From: Clostridium_B lapidicellarium
GTDB taxonomy: Bacteria; Bacillota; Clostridia; Clostridiales; Clostridiaceae
NCBI RefSeq assembly: GCF_041224415.1
Contig: NZ_JBGFFE010000009.1
Coordinates: 1 to 64,000, forward strand
Length of the DNA stretch: 64,000 nt
Direction: 5' to 3'
The position numbers and the translations under genes were made by a program. The stretch's first letter is position 1, and each line of letters begins with the position of its first letter. Positions 9,172-18,014 of this stretch are shown one piece after another. The notes beneath the pieces were generated by a model, which saw only the letters and a program-made list of their open reading frames with translations, had not been told where the DNA came from and did no database searches.

Positions 9172-10653
9172 ATGGAAAGTTCAAAAAATTTTGACATGAG
9201 AAATGGAAGAAATCTTACCATGCTGGTAGATTTTTACGAACTCACCATGGGTAACGGATATTTTGAAAGCGATATTGGAAATAAAATATCTTATTTTGAT
9301 ATGTTTTTCAGGAGTATTCCGGACAACGGAGGATACTGTATTATGGCTGGAGTTCAGCAGATTATAGAATACCTGTCCAATTTAAGCTTTTCAGAAGATG
9401 ATATAAGGTACCTCAGAGGTAAAAAACAATTTTCCGAAGAGTTTTTGAATTATCTTAAAAACTTCAAATTTTCCTGTGACGTGTGGGCCGTACCAGAAGG
9501 AACTCCGGTATTTCCTGGAGAACCTATAATAACCGTAAAAGGTCCTGCCATTCAGGCACAGTTTTTAGAAACCATGATACTTTTAAATATAAATCACCAG
9601 ACCTTAATTGCCACAAAGGCAAACAGGATTTGCAGGGCTGCAGGTAAAAGACCGGTAATGGAATTCGGATCCAGGAGGGCTCAGGGTCCTGACGCAGCTA
9701 TGTATGGTGCCAGAGCTGCAGTCATAGGAGGCTGCAGCTCAACTGCCTGCACCATAGCGGACCAGATGTTTGGAATTCCTGCAGTCGGAACTATGGCTCA
9801 CAGCTGGATACAGCTGTTTCCCTCCGAATATGAAGCTTTTAAAGCCTGGGCTAAAGTATATCCAAACAACTGCGTGCTTCTAATAGACACCTACAATGTA
9901 TTAAAATCAGGCTTGCCAAATGCCATAAGAATATTCAAAGAATTCCTGATTCCCGGAGGTTATAAACCAAAGGGCATAAGAATTGACAGCGGTGATATAA
10001 CTTATTTAACTAGAAAATGCAGAAAAATATTGGATGAGGCAGGACTCCCAGAGGTAAAAATAGTTATTTCCAATTCTCTTGATGAATTCGTTATAAGAGA
10101 TGTGCTAAGCCAGGGTGCTTGTATTGATTCTTTCGGAGTCGGTGAAAGACTGATAACTGCGAAATCAGAACCTGTATTTGGGGGAGTGTATAAACTATCT
10201 GCAGTAGAAGATGACGGAGGAAATATAGTCCCTAAAATAAAAATAAGCGAAAATGAGGAAAAGATAACAAACCCCGGATTTAAAAAAGTATACAGAATTT
10301 ACAGTAAAAACGAAGACAAGGCTATTGCAGATTTAGTGACTTTAAGAGATGAAAACTTGGATGCAGATAAACCTCTGGAAATATTCGATCCTGTATTTAC
10401 CTGGAAGAAGAAAAAAATAAAAGACTATTATGCCAAAGAACTGTTAGTAAAAATATTTGACAAAGGCCGCCTTGTATATAAAAACCCGGATGTAAGCGCT
10501 ATTAAAAAGGTGGTAGGGGAAGAGACTTCCAAGCTGTGGCCTGAAACTTTAAGACTTGAAAATCCCCATCGCTATTATGTGGATCTGTCCAAAAATTTAT
10601 GGGATTTAAAGCAGCACCTGCTTGGAAAATATTCCGATACCTATGACGGATAA
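9172..10653 (+). CDS. pncB: Nicotinate phosphoribosyltransferase
   Basis: Makes nicotinate mononucleotide from nicotinate and phosphoribosyl pyrophosphate (ATP-assisted), the first step of NAD salvage by the Preiss-Handler route. The 493-residue protein shows the family hallmarks: DFYELTMGNGYF near the N terminus, the EFGSRRAQGPDAA segment (about 162-174) and GTMAHSW (about 205) with the histidine that is phosphorylated in the family, LIDTYNVLKSG, and IRIDSGD (about 270) of the phosphate-binding barrel. ATG preceded by GAGGAG. Monocistronic, with a strong terminator right behind it. Confidence 0.95.
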   Translation: MESSKNFDMRNGRNLTMLVDFYELTMGNGYFESDIGNKISYFDMFFRSIPDNGGYCIMAGVQQIIEYLSNLSFSEDDIRYLRGKKQFSEEFLNYLKNFKFSCDVWAVPEGTPVFPGEPIITVKGPAIQAQFLETMILLNINHQTLIATKANRICRAAGKRPVMEFGSRRAQGPDAAMYGARAAVIGGCSSTACTIADQMFGIPAVGTMAHSWIQLFPSEYEAFKAWAKVYPNNCVLLIDTYNVLKSGLPNAIRIFKEFLIPGGYKPKGIRIDSGDITYLTRKCRKILDEAGLPEVKIVISNSLDEFVIRDVLSQGACIDSFGVGERLITAKSEPVFGGVYKLSAVEDDGGNIVPKIKISENEEKITNPGFKKVYRIYSKNEDKAIADLVTLRDENLDADKPLEIFDPVFTWKKKKIKDYYAKELLVKIFDKGRLVYKNPDVSAIKKVVGEETSKLWPETLRLENPHRYYVDLSKNLWDLKQHLLGKYSDTYDG

Positions 10654-10674
10654 ACCAAATTTAACTCACTGCTT

Positions 10675-10708
10675 GAAGATTTTCGGTCCTTCCGAAAATC
10701 TTCTTTTT
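10675..10708 (+). terminator. pncB terminator
   Basis: A perfect 12-bp stem, GAAGATTTTCGG / CCGAAAATCTTC, with a TCCTT loop and a TTTTT tail. It ends within the last codon of the convergent Nudix gene. The U-tract favours the plus strand. Confidence 0.92.
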
Positions 10709-11312
10709 AATTGTACTCTTTAATTATATCTGTAAACTTTTTTACTATATAAGCTGTAAATCCCCAGATAACATATTTTTTATACTGATAAAAGTATTCC
10801 GTTATTTTTCCACTTCTAAACTTATAGTTTCTCCCATTTACTACTAGATTATAGGGAAATTTTTCTCCCGGCATGGAAACCACCGGCATTTCATAAATAA
10901 GCGGAATGCTTTCCATAAAAAATTTCAGGGGAACTTTGATAATATGATCCACTTCACTTTTGCTGGGAATTATATTTTCACTTTTAACCCTGCATACAAA
11001 GGGATACATTATAAAATTATAGGGCGTTACAGCATAATCCATCTCTCCTACTACATCTATATCCTCCCTATTTAAATTTAATTCCTCCATGGTTTCCCTT
11101 ACTGCTGTATCTTCGGGAGATTCACCATATTCCATTTTTCCGCCCGGAAAACATATATCCCCCGGCTGGTGCTTTAAATTCAGGGCCCTTACTTCAAATA
11201 TCAAATTCAAATTCCCTTTCTCCAAACAAAGTGGAATTGTTACTGCACTTTCACTAAAATCCCCCATAATTTTTCCTTTTCTGCCTTTAAATATTCTCTC
11301 GACTTTTTCCAT
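10707..11312 (-). CDS. Nudix hydrolase, CoA pyrophosphatase type
   Basis: Nudix-fold hydrolase of about 201 residues. The Nudix box is GX5EX7RE-XMEEL (GKMEYGE...RETMEELNL), with Asn in place of the usual Gly near the end. Just before it is the sequence VRALNLKHQPGDICFPGG, which matches the CoA-hydrolase signature (LRxHxGxxxFPGG) of the NUDT7/YeaB group. That group cleaves coenzyme A to 3',5'-ADP and 4'-phosphopantetheine. The ATG is at 11312; a TTG directly before it is better spaced from the GGAGGAG site, so the start could be 3 bases earlier. Monocistronic, convergent with pncB. Confidence 0.85.
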   Translation of the reverse strand: MEKVERIFKGRKGKIMGDFSESAVTIPLCLEKGNLNLIFEVRALNLKHQPGDICFPGGKMEYGESPEDTAVRETMEELNLNREDIDVVGEMDYAVTPYNFIMYPFVCRVKSENIIPSKSEVDHIIKVPLKFFMESIPLIYEMPVVSMPGEKFPYNLVVNGRNYKFRSGKITEYFYQYKKYVIWGFTAYIVKKFTDIIKEYN

Positions 11313-11464
11313 CAAAATTTATAACTCCTCCTATCTTTCAAAATACAACGATACTCAATTGTAAAATACATTCCTTAATGATATACTTTAAAATGTCATA
11401 ATTAATTATATAATATGTTTTCAATAAAATACAAAAAAAATTTGGACAGATGGAGTGATTTACT

Positions 11465-12706
11465 TTGAAACACAGAATAAACATAGCATTGTTTTTCTAT
11501 ATATTTATATTTATATTCTCTCCGAATTACAATGTATCAGCTGCCAAACCGACTGGAAATGAAAATCCCGATATTTATGGAAAAGCAGCCATAACAGTGG
11601 ACATGCAAACGAATGAAATAATATATGAAAAAAATCCGGATATCAGGGTGTATCCTGCCAGCACTACAAAGCTTCTCACGGCTATACTCCTTGAAAAAAA
11701 CAGAAAGCCAAATAATATTTTAAAATATACTCCTGGAGCCAAAAATCAACCCAAGTCGTCTTTAAATAGGGACATCCATTCCATAGAGCCAGGTGATTCA
11801 ATGACTGCAAGGGACGTAATGGATGGACTTTTGATGTATTCTGCCAACGATCTGGCCTATGTAGTTGCAGAGAATATATCCAAAAATGCAGGTGACTTTT
11901 CCAAAAAGATGAATGAATACGTGAAAAAACTCAATTTGAAAAATACCCATTTTGTCACCCCAAATGGCCTTCATAATCCCGATCACTATTCTACATCCTA
12001 TGATATGAGTGTAATTGCAAGAGAAGCTTTTAAAAGTCTATGGATAAGAAACACCATGGGAACTTACCAGGCCACGGTAAAAACTGCAAGTGGTTTAACT
12101 TTTCCCATTAAAAATACAAATAAATTGCTGGGTAAAGATGGATGTATCGGAGGTAAAACCGGATATACCGTACCTGCCGGAAGATGCCTTGTAGCCATCT
12201 ATTATAGAAACGGCCGCCAGATACTTGGAGTGGTAATGAATTCCGTATATGATCCGGGAGACACGTATGTATTCAATGATATGGAAAAAATAATAAATTG
12301 GAGCTATGATGAAAAGCCCACCATTTTATATAAAAAAAATTCTATAATTGGAAAGCAGATTATAAAGTATAGACCTTTATACTTTATAGGACCGCATGTA
12401 AATATAGAAGTTCCCATAAGAATAAAAGACAATGTAGCCTATTACGACAATGAGCTCAACAGAAAAGAACTGAAAAAAGATATGAATTTTTCGAACATCA
12501 CTTTCAAAGCTTTGGAAGGTAAAGCTCCACTGGGAGATTTAACTATAAAAGAAAGAAATTATTCTAAAAGCTATAAAATTTATTCCAATTTATCAGATCG
12601 GGAATTTCTCAAAAAAATAATTCCTTTCTATTTAAAAACTTTACTTGTAATTTTCATAGGTTTCCTTATGATAAAGTTTATTTATAAAAGAAGTAGGGGC
12701 AAATGA
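11465..12706 (+). CDS. D-alanyl-D-alanine carboxypeptidase (low-molecular-weight PBP)
   Basis: Serine-type D-Ala-D-Ala carboxypeptidase (S11, DacF/PBP5-like) that trims the terminal D-Ala of peptidoglycan stem peptides. A signal peptide covers about residues 1-26. The active-site motifs are SXXK (STTK, Ser66-Lys69), SXN (SAN, 126-128) and KTG (in GGKTGYT, about 230). The middle of the C-terminal half is a PBP5-C-like beta domain. The protein ends in a membrane helix followed by KRSRGK, so it is anchored at its C terminus rather than released. TTG start, preceded by GGAGTGATTTAC. It may be the sporulation-type DacF or a vegetative enzyme; the sequence alone does not decide. Confidence 0.92.
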   Translation: MKHRINIALFFYIFIFIFSPNYNVSAAKPTGNENPDIYGKAAITVDMQTNEIIYEKNPDIRVYPASTTKLLTAILLEKNRKPNNILKYTPGAKNQPKSSLNRDIHSIEPGDSMTARDVMDGLLMYSANDLAYVVAENISKNAGDFSKKMNEYVKKLNLKNTHFVTPNGLHNPDHYSTSYDMSVIAREAFKSLWIRNTMGTYQATVKTASGLTFPIKNTNKLLGKDGCIGGKTGYTVPAGRCLVAIYYRNGRQILGVVMNSVYDPGDTYVFNDMEKIINWSYDEKPTILYKKNSIIGKQIIKYRPLYFIGPHVNIEVPIRIKDNVAYYDNELNRKELKKDMNFSNITFKALEGKAPLGDLTIKERNYSKSYKIYSNLSDREFLKKIIPFYLKTLLVIFIGFLMIKFIYKRSRGK

Positions 12707-12728
12707 CAGTGGAGTATTTTGTCCACTG
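12707..12728. terminator. Short hairpin between convergent dac and ilvN
   Basis: CAGTGGA / TCCACTG, 7 bp with an 8-base loop, lies in the 32-base gap between the two convergent stop codons. There is no strong U-tract on either side, so it is at best a weak bidirectional terminator. Confidence 0.4.
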
Positions 12729-12738
12729 CCGCAGGATT

Positions 12739-13254
12739 CTATTTTACGCCTACATTATCCTCCAATTTATTTCCTCTCTGAATAGCCGTGAGTCCTGTAC
12801 GTACAATCTTCTTAATTCCATAGTACTTCATAATACCAAGAAAAGCGGATATTTTTTTCTCGTCACCGGTTATCTCAATTGTCAGACTTTTTTCATCCAT
12901 ATCAACTATATTTCCCCTAAAGGTATTCACAATTTCCATGATAAGCAGTTTGTATTTTGAATTTGCGGATACTTTTACCAGGCACAGTTCTCTATAAACG
13001 GCCGGAACATCTGTAAGATCTGTTACTTTTATAACCTCAATCAATTTATTCAGCTGTTTGCTTATCTGCTCAAATATATAATCATCTCCCAGTGAAACAA
13101 TAGTCATTCTTGATATCGTAGGATCGCCCGTAATACCTACAGTAAGGCTGTGTATATTGTATCCTCTCCTGCTGAAAAGCCCAGCTACTTTACTCAAGAC
13201 TCCCGAATGATTTTCCACCAATACTGACAATACATATCTTTTTATAATGCTCAC
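12739..13254 (-). CDS. ilvN: Acetolactate synthase small (regulatory) subunit
   Basis: Regulatory subunit of acetohydroxyacid synthase; it binds valine and stimulates and feedback-inhibits IlvB. The 171 residues comprise an N-terminal ACT domain (RYVLSVLVENHSGVL...FSRRGYNI, about 5-80) and the C-terminal ALS_ss_C domain. Last gene of ilvC-ilvD-ilvB-ilvN, 6 bases after the ilvB stop. The start is odd: the first in-frame codon is GTG at 13254, but its GUG is part of the ribosome-binding sequence AAGAGGTGAG, so initiation may depend on re-initiation from ilvB or use a rare codon just downstream. Confidence 0.94.
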   Translation of the reverse strand: MSIIKRYVLSVLVENHSGVLSKVAGLFSRRGYNIHSLTVGITGDPTISRMTIVSLGDDYIFEQISKQLNKLIEVIKVTDLTDVPAVYRELCLVKVSANSKYKLLIMEIVNTFRGNIVDMDEKSLTIEITGDEKKISAFLGIMKYYGIKKIVRTGLTAIQRGNKLEDNVGVK

Positions 13255-13260
13255 CTCTTT

Positions 13261-14877
13261 CTAAAATGTATTTTCGAGTGGATCAACAATACACTCTATT
13301 AAAAATGTTTTGTCCGAATACAGCGCTTCCTGAAAAGCCTTTTTAAATTCAACATTATTTTCTACTCTTCTTGCCAGAAGCCCATAAGCTCCAGCCAGTT
13401 TCACAAAATCAGGGTTAGCTTCAAAATTGACCTCAAATTCTTCAAAATGGTTATTTCTTTGAATTTCCCTAACCAACCCGAGACCTGAATTATTGAGAAG
13501 TACTATAATTATATTTATCCTTTTTTCCAAAATGGTTCCGAGTTCAAACATACTCATCTGAAAACCCCCATCACCTACAAAAGCTACAACTCTTTTGTCA
13601 GGGCACCCTATCTTTGCCCCGATGGCCGCCGGAATCGAGTATCCCATGGTCCCAAGGCCGCCGGAAGTGAAGAATTTCCTGTCACCCAGAATTTTAAAAT
13701 TACGCGCACACCAGATCTGATTCTGCCCCACATCTGCAGTTAAAATTACATCATTTTCCAATAAGTCGGATATTTTATTTAAAATAATTTTGGGATTTAC
13801 CTTTTCTGTGCTATTTTCATCAGGATCTGAATTCTCACTCCATTCTTTTATTTTATATATCCATTTTTCCGTATCTAAAGGACATATCATCCGTGACAAT
13901 TTCTCAAGAATGATTTTTATATCGCCCACCACGGGAATATCTGCATTTAAATTTTTATCTATTTCAGCAGGATCAATGTCTATATGAATTATATCTGCTT
14001 CTGCAGCAAATCGGCTGCCTATCCCGCAGGTTGTCCTGTCAGAAGCTCTGGAACCAATAAGTATTAAAACATCTGCACTTTCTACAGCCCTATTGGCATA
14101 GTCAAAACCATGCGTCCCTATAAAACCTATATAATAATTGCTGTCTTCATTCATGGCTCCCTTTCCCATCAATGTATTTACAACGGGTATATGGGATTTC
14201 TCCACAAATTCTCGAAGCTGCTTTTCAGCATTTGAAAGTATAACTCCTCCTCCTGCACAGATAATCGGTCTTCTGCTATTTTTAATTCTATCCACTATTT
14301 TTCTTATCTGTCCAACATGTCCCTCCGTAGTTGGCTTATATCCCCTTATATCAACGGTTTGTGGATATTCAAAATCATCAATATCTTCATCCATTATATC
14401 CACAGGTATGTCTATGAGAACTGGACCCTTTCTCCCGGTTCGTGCTATATAAAACGCTTCTTTCATAATTTTAGGTATGTATTCTGCCTTTTTTACAAGG
14501 AAATTATATTTTGTAAATGATTCGGCAGCACCTGTAATATCAAGTTCCTGAAAAACATCCCTGCCAATTAAGGAGGATTTAACCTGTCCCGTGATTACTA
14601 CCATTGGAATGGAATCCATGTAAGCTGCAGCAATACCTGTAATGATATTTGACGCACCCGGTCCTGATGTCACAATGCAAACTCCAACTTTTCCAGTAGC
14701 TCTGGCATATCCGCTGGCTGCATGTCCCGCTGCCTGTTCCTGTCTTACAAGAACATGTTCAATGTCAGATTTTCTCAGGGCCTCATATATGGGAATAACT
14801 GTGGCTCCGGGATATCCAAATACCACTCTCACATTTTCTTTTTTTAAGCACTGCATAATTATTTCAGCAGATTTCAT
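13261..14877 (-). CDS. ilvB: Acetolactate synthase large (catalytic) subunit
   Basis: Thiamine diphosphate enzyme that condenses two pyruvates to 2-acetolactate (or pyruvate with 2-oxobutyrate), the first common step to valine, leucine and isoleucine. I place the start at the ATG giving MKSAEI (14877), behind GGGGAG; a frame open 19 codons further upstream would start inside a hairpin. From this start it is 538 residues. The catalytic glutamate is in RQEQAAGHAA (Glu47); the ThDP-binding motif GDGGFQ...NN is near residue 430; the middle domain carries the FAD-binding region. It forms an operon with ilvN downstream and ilvD upstream. Acetolactate decarboxylase is not nearby, so a biosynthetic role is favoured. 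Confidence 0.95.
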   Translation of the reverse strand: MKSAEIIMQCLKKENVRVVFGYPGATVIPIYEALRKSDIEHVLVRQEQAAGHAASGYARATGKVGVCIVTSGPGASNIITGIAAAYMDSIPMVVITGQVKSSLIGRDVFQELDITGAAESFTKYNFLVKKAEYIPKIMKEAFYIARTGRKGPVLIDIPVDIMDEDIDDFEYPQTVDIRGYKPTTEGHVGQIRKIVDRIKNSRRPIICAGGGVILSNAEKQLREFVEKSHIPVVNTLMGKGAMNEDSNYYIGFIGTHGFDYANRAVESADVLILIGSRASDRTTCGIGSRFAAEADIIHIDIDPAEIDKNLNADIPVVGDIKIILEKLSRMICPLDTEKWIYKIKEWSENSDPDENSTEKVNPKIILNKISDLLENDVILTADVGQNQIWCARNFKILGDRKFFTSGGLGTMGYSIPAAIGAKIGCPDKRVVAFVGDGGFQMSMFELGTILEKRINIIIVLLNNSGLGLVREIQRNNHFEEFEVNFEANPDFVKLAGAYGLLARRVENNVEFKKAFQEALYSDKTFLIECIVDPLENTF

Positions 14878-14920
14878 ATATACATCTCTCCCCATTGTTG
14901 AAAGTTTAATATATTTTTTA

Positions 14921-14955
14921 TGCACAATAAGCAAACACCATTTGCTTATTGTGCA
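14921..14955. repeat. Perfect 15-bp inverted repeat in the ilvD-ilvB gap
   Basis: TGCACAATAAGCAAA (14921-14935) and TTTGCTTATTGTGCA (14941-14955) form a perfect 15-bp stem with a 5-base loop. In the minus-strand mRNA the stem is followed by UAAAAAAU, not by a U-run, so it is unlikely to terminate. It may set relative mRNA stability or processing between ilvD and ilvB. Confidence 0.7.
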
Positions 14956-14982
14956 TAATCAAAGTTGTGCCATTCTCGTATA

Positions 14983-16641
14983 CTACTTTAATATTGCTCC
15001 AGTATTTGCAGAAGTCACAAGCTTTGCATACCTAGACAAGTATCCTGTTTTTATCTTCGGGGAAGGCTTTACATATTTCTTTCTTCTTCTTTGAATCTCT
15101 TCAGAATCCACTTTCAATTCTATTTTCTTGTTTATAATATCTATGAATATGCTGTCTCCTTCCTCTATCAGGCCTATAAGGCCGCCTTCCATAGCTTCCG
15201 GAGATATATGTCCTATGGATGCCCCTCTGGTCGCCCCTGAAAATCTTCCATCCGTGATAAGTGCTACATCCCTGTCAAGACCCATGCCTGCTATTGCCGA
15301 GGTAGGTGAAAGCATTTCCCTCATTCCAGGGCCTCCTTTAGGGCCTTCATATCTTATTACAATTACATCTCCCCTGTTTATTTCATTTCCAAAGATGGCT
15401 TTTACCGCATCTTCTTCTGAGTTGAATACCCTTGCCGGTCCTTCATGTACCATCATTTCCGGTGCCACTGCAGATTTTTTGACTACTGCCCCATCTGGTG
15501 CAAGATTTCCCCGCAATATTGCTATTCCACCTTCACTGCTATAAGGTTTGTCTATATGTTTTATAACTTCATAGTCAAGAACTTTATAATTTTTTATATT
15601 CTCACCCACAGTTTTTCCAGTGACAGTTAATTCATTCTCATTTATCAGACCTTTTTTTGAGAGTTCATTCATAAGAGCTTCTATCCCGCCTGCCATATGC
15701 AAGTCCTCCATATGATGCTTTCCGCTCGGGCTCAATTTTGTAAGACAGGGAGTTCTTCTGCTTATCTCGTGAAATAAATCCAAATTCAGCATGATTCCTG
15801 CTTCATGTGCAATTGCCGGAAGATGAAGTACGGTATTCGTAGAACCTGCCATTGCCATATCAACGGTTATAGCATTTTTAAAGGCATTTAAAGTCATTAT
15901 ATCTCTCGGTTTTCTATCGTTTTTTACACAGTCCATAACATACATTCCTGCATATTTCGCCAGTTGATTCCGTTCGCCAGTCTGGGCAAGTGCAGTTCCG
16001 TTCATTGGAAGCCCCATTCCAAGAACTTCGGTAAGACAGTTCATGCTGTTTGCTGTGAAAAGCCCGGAACAGCATCCACATCCCGGACAGGATCTTTTAA
16101 CTTCCTCTTCAAGCTGTTCTTCTGTTATCTTGCCATCGCTGCAGGCTCCCACTTGTTCTATACATGTACTGAAGTCCAGAATCCTACCATTTAATCTGCC
16201 TGCCCTCATAGGTCCGCCGCTTACCACGACAGCTGGTATATTGAGTCTTGCAGCAGCCATTAGCATTCCAGGTACTATTTTGTCACAATTGGGTATTAAA
16301 ACAAGTCCATCAAATTCATGGGCAAGTGCCATGGATTCAATTGAATCTGCTATGAGTTCCCTCGATGGAAGTGAATATTTCATACCTATATGACCCATGG
16401 CTATTCCATCACAAACTGCAATTGCAGGAAATTCCATCGGTGTTCCCCCGGCCATGACTACTCCAAGTTTGGCGGCCCTTGCTATCTCATCCAGATGCAT
16501 ATGGCCTGCCACTACCTCATTTTGCGAATTTACTATCCCAATCAGAGGTTTTTCAATTTCCTCTCTTGTAAGCCCCATTCCATACATAAGCGCCCTGGCC
16601 GGAGCACCTTTAATTCCTTTTTTCGCCAAATCACTCCTCAT
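14983..16641 (-). CDS. ilvD: Dihydroxyacid dehydratase
   Basis: Iron-sulfur enzyme that dehydrates 2,3-dihydroxy-3-methyl acids to 2-keto acids in valine, leucine and isoleucine synthesis. 552 residues, normal length. Cluster and active-site motifs are present: the GIVNSQNEV segment near residue 35, NCDK in IPNCDKIVPGM (about 118), and PGCGCCSGLFTANSMNC (about 185-201), plus GRFSGATRG near the C terminus. The cluster would be oxygen-labile, in line with an anaerobe. The ATG follows GAGGGAGG. Second gene of the ilv operon. Confidence 0.96.
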   Translation of the reverse strand: MRSDLAKKGIKGAPARALMYGMGLTREEIEKPLIGIVNSQNEVVAGHMHLDEIARAAKLGVVMAGGTPMEFPAIAVCDGIAMGHIGMKYSLPSRELIADSIESMALAHEFDGLVLIPNCDKIVPGMLMAAARLNIPAVVVSGGPMRAGRLNGRILDFSTCIEQVGACSDGKITEEQLEEEVKRSCPGCGCCSGLFTANSMNCLTEVLGMGLPMNGTALAQTGERNQLAKYAGMYVMDCVKNDRKPRDIMTLNAFKNAITVDMAMAGSTNTVLHLPAIAHEAGIMLNLDLFHEISRRTPCLTKLSPSGKHHMEDLHMAGGIEALMNELSKKGLINENELTVTGKTVGENIKNYKVLDYEVIKHIDKPYSSEGGIAILRGNLAPDGAVVKKSAVAPEMMVHEGPARVFNSEEDAVKAIFGNEINRGDVIVIRYEGPKGGPGMREMLSPTSAIAGMGLDRDVALITDGRFSGATRGASIGHISPEAMEGGLIGLIEEGDSIFIDIINKKIELKVDSEEIQRRRKKYVKPSPKIKTGYLSRYAKLVTSANTGAILK

Positions 16642-16696
16642 TTTGAAAATCCTCCCTCAAATTCATACATAACCGAACCAAATACAAAACCATCAA

Positions 16697-16780
16697 CTGT
16701 GAAAGCAATCATGACCTGCAGGTTTCTCACCTTCTACCCCGCTTCTCTGTAAAGTCAATTTTCACTGCTTACTTCACTTT
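16697..16780 (-). promoter_or_regulatory. T-box stem-I-like element lacking an antiterminator
   Basis: The 198-base ilvC-ilvD spacer contains, on the minus strand, CAGAGAAGCGGGG and then GGTGAGAAACC (plus 16718-16749). This is the same order as the stem I apex of the complete T-box at 18483-18712 (CAGAGAATGGG...GGTGAGAACCC). Flanking arms (16766-16777 and 16699-16707) can pair. There is no GGGTGGTACCGCG box and no terminator before ilvD. It could be a decayed T-box left from a time when ilvD had its own leader, or a chance likeness. Confidence 0.4.
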
Positions 16781-16839
16781 TTATTTTTTAATCACTTATA
16801 TTTTAAAGCCCCTTTTTATTTACGATACTTAAATCAAAT

Positions 16840-17853
16840 TTATTCATTGTCAGGATTCTCATTTATCCAGGACATCATACCTCTCAGTCTCTTGCCTACT
16901 TTCTCTATAGTGGAATTTTGTTCCAGCCTTCTCCTTGCAGTAAACTTAGGCCTTCCAACCTTGTTTTCAAGCAGCCAGTCCCTTGCAAATGTTCCATCCT
17001 GAATTTCCCCAAGAACCTTCTTCATTTCAGCTCTTGTATCCTCGTTTATTATTCTCTTTCCAACCTTATAATCTCCATATTCTGCAGTATCACTGATGGA
17101 ATACCTCATTTTGTTTATTCCACCTTCATACATCAAGTCAACTATCATTTTCATTTCGTGCATGCATTCAAAATATGCATTTTCAGGAGCATACCCTGCT
17201 TCAGTGAGTGTGTCAAAGCCCGCCTTTATGAGCTCTACAATTCCTCCGCAAAGTACTACCTGTTCTCCAAACAAATCAGTTTCCGTCTCTACCCTAAAGG
17301 TAGTAGTCATAACACCTGCCCTTGTTCCGCCAATTCCCTTTCCATAAGCAAGCGCAATATCTTTTCCTCTCCCTGTGAAATCCTGGTACACTGCATAAAG
17401 GCACGGAACTCCGGCACCCAATGTATATTCTCTTCTCACTATATGTCCTGGTCCCTTAGGTGCAATCATAAGTACATCTATATTCTTGGGCGGAACTATC
17501 TGATTAAAATGAATGTTAAATCCATGTGCAAAGAAAAGTGCATTTCCCTCTGACAAATTATCTCTTATGCTTTCCTCATAAACCTGCTTTTGTTTTTCAT
17601 CAGGTATGAGAACCGCTACAATATCAGCCCGTTTAACAGCCTCAGCTGTTTCATATACTTTGAATCCGTAATTCTCGGCTTTTTTCCATGACTTGCTGCC
17701 TTTGTACAGCCCTACTATTACATCAAGACCGCTGTCCTTCAAATTCAAAGCCTGGGCATGTCCTTGACTTCCAAATCCTAAAACAGCTATTTTCTTTCCC
17801 TTCAAAAGATCTAAATTAGCATCCTCATCATAGTAAACTTTTAATTTTTCCAC
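16840..17853 (-). CDS. ilvC: Ketol-acid reductoisomerase
   Basis: Converts 2-acetolactate to 2,3-dihydroxyisovalerate with NAD(P)H and Mg2+. The start is taken as the GTG at 17853, 8 bases after a perfect GAGGAGG; this gives 337 residues, the class I length, whereas the upstream ATG adds 14 residues not expected in the family. The nucleotide-binding motif is GFGSQG (26-31), followed by GLYKGSKSW. The C-terminal knotted domain carries the Mg2+ residues in the DLFGEQ and ECMHEM segments. First gene of ilvC-ilvD-ilvB-ilvN, controlled by the T-box at 18015-18292. Confidence 0.96.
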   Translation of the reverse strand: MEKLKVYYDEDANLDLLKGKKIAVLGFGSQGHAQALNLKDSGLDVIVGLYKGSKSWKKAENYGFKVYETAEAVKRADIVAVLIPDEKQKQVYEESIRDNLSEGNALFFAHGFNIHFNQIVPPKNIDVLMIAPKGPGHIVRREYTLGAGVPCLYAVYQDFTGRGKDIALAYGKGIGGTRAGVMTTTFRVETETDLFGEQVVLCGGIVELIKAGFDTLTEAGYAPENAYFECMHEMKMIVDLMYEGGINKMRYSISDTAEYGDYKVGKRIINEDTRAEMKKVLGEIQDGTFARDWLLENKVGRPKFTARRRLEQNSTIEKVGKRLRGMMSWINENPDNE

Positions 17854-18014
17854 AACATTTTCCTCCTCTATAATTTCATTTGTGCCCATTTTCACCTAAT
17901 TAAATGAAAATTATGATAATTCCAAATTTTACAACTATTAATTATAACATATTTCACTCATTCGATTTAATTAAATCATAAAACTAAGCCAAAAACATAC
18001 CCCTAAAATTTTAT

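Noticed and set aside
14878..14934. Longer N terminus of IlvB (19 extra codons)
   Set aside because: It would start inside the 15-bp hairpin, lacks a ribosome binding site and is not expected in the family; the MKSAEI start has GGGGAG.
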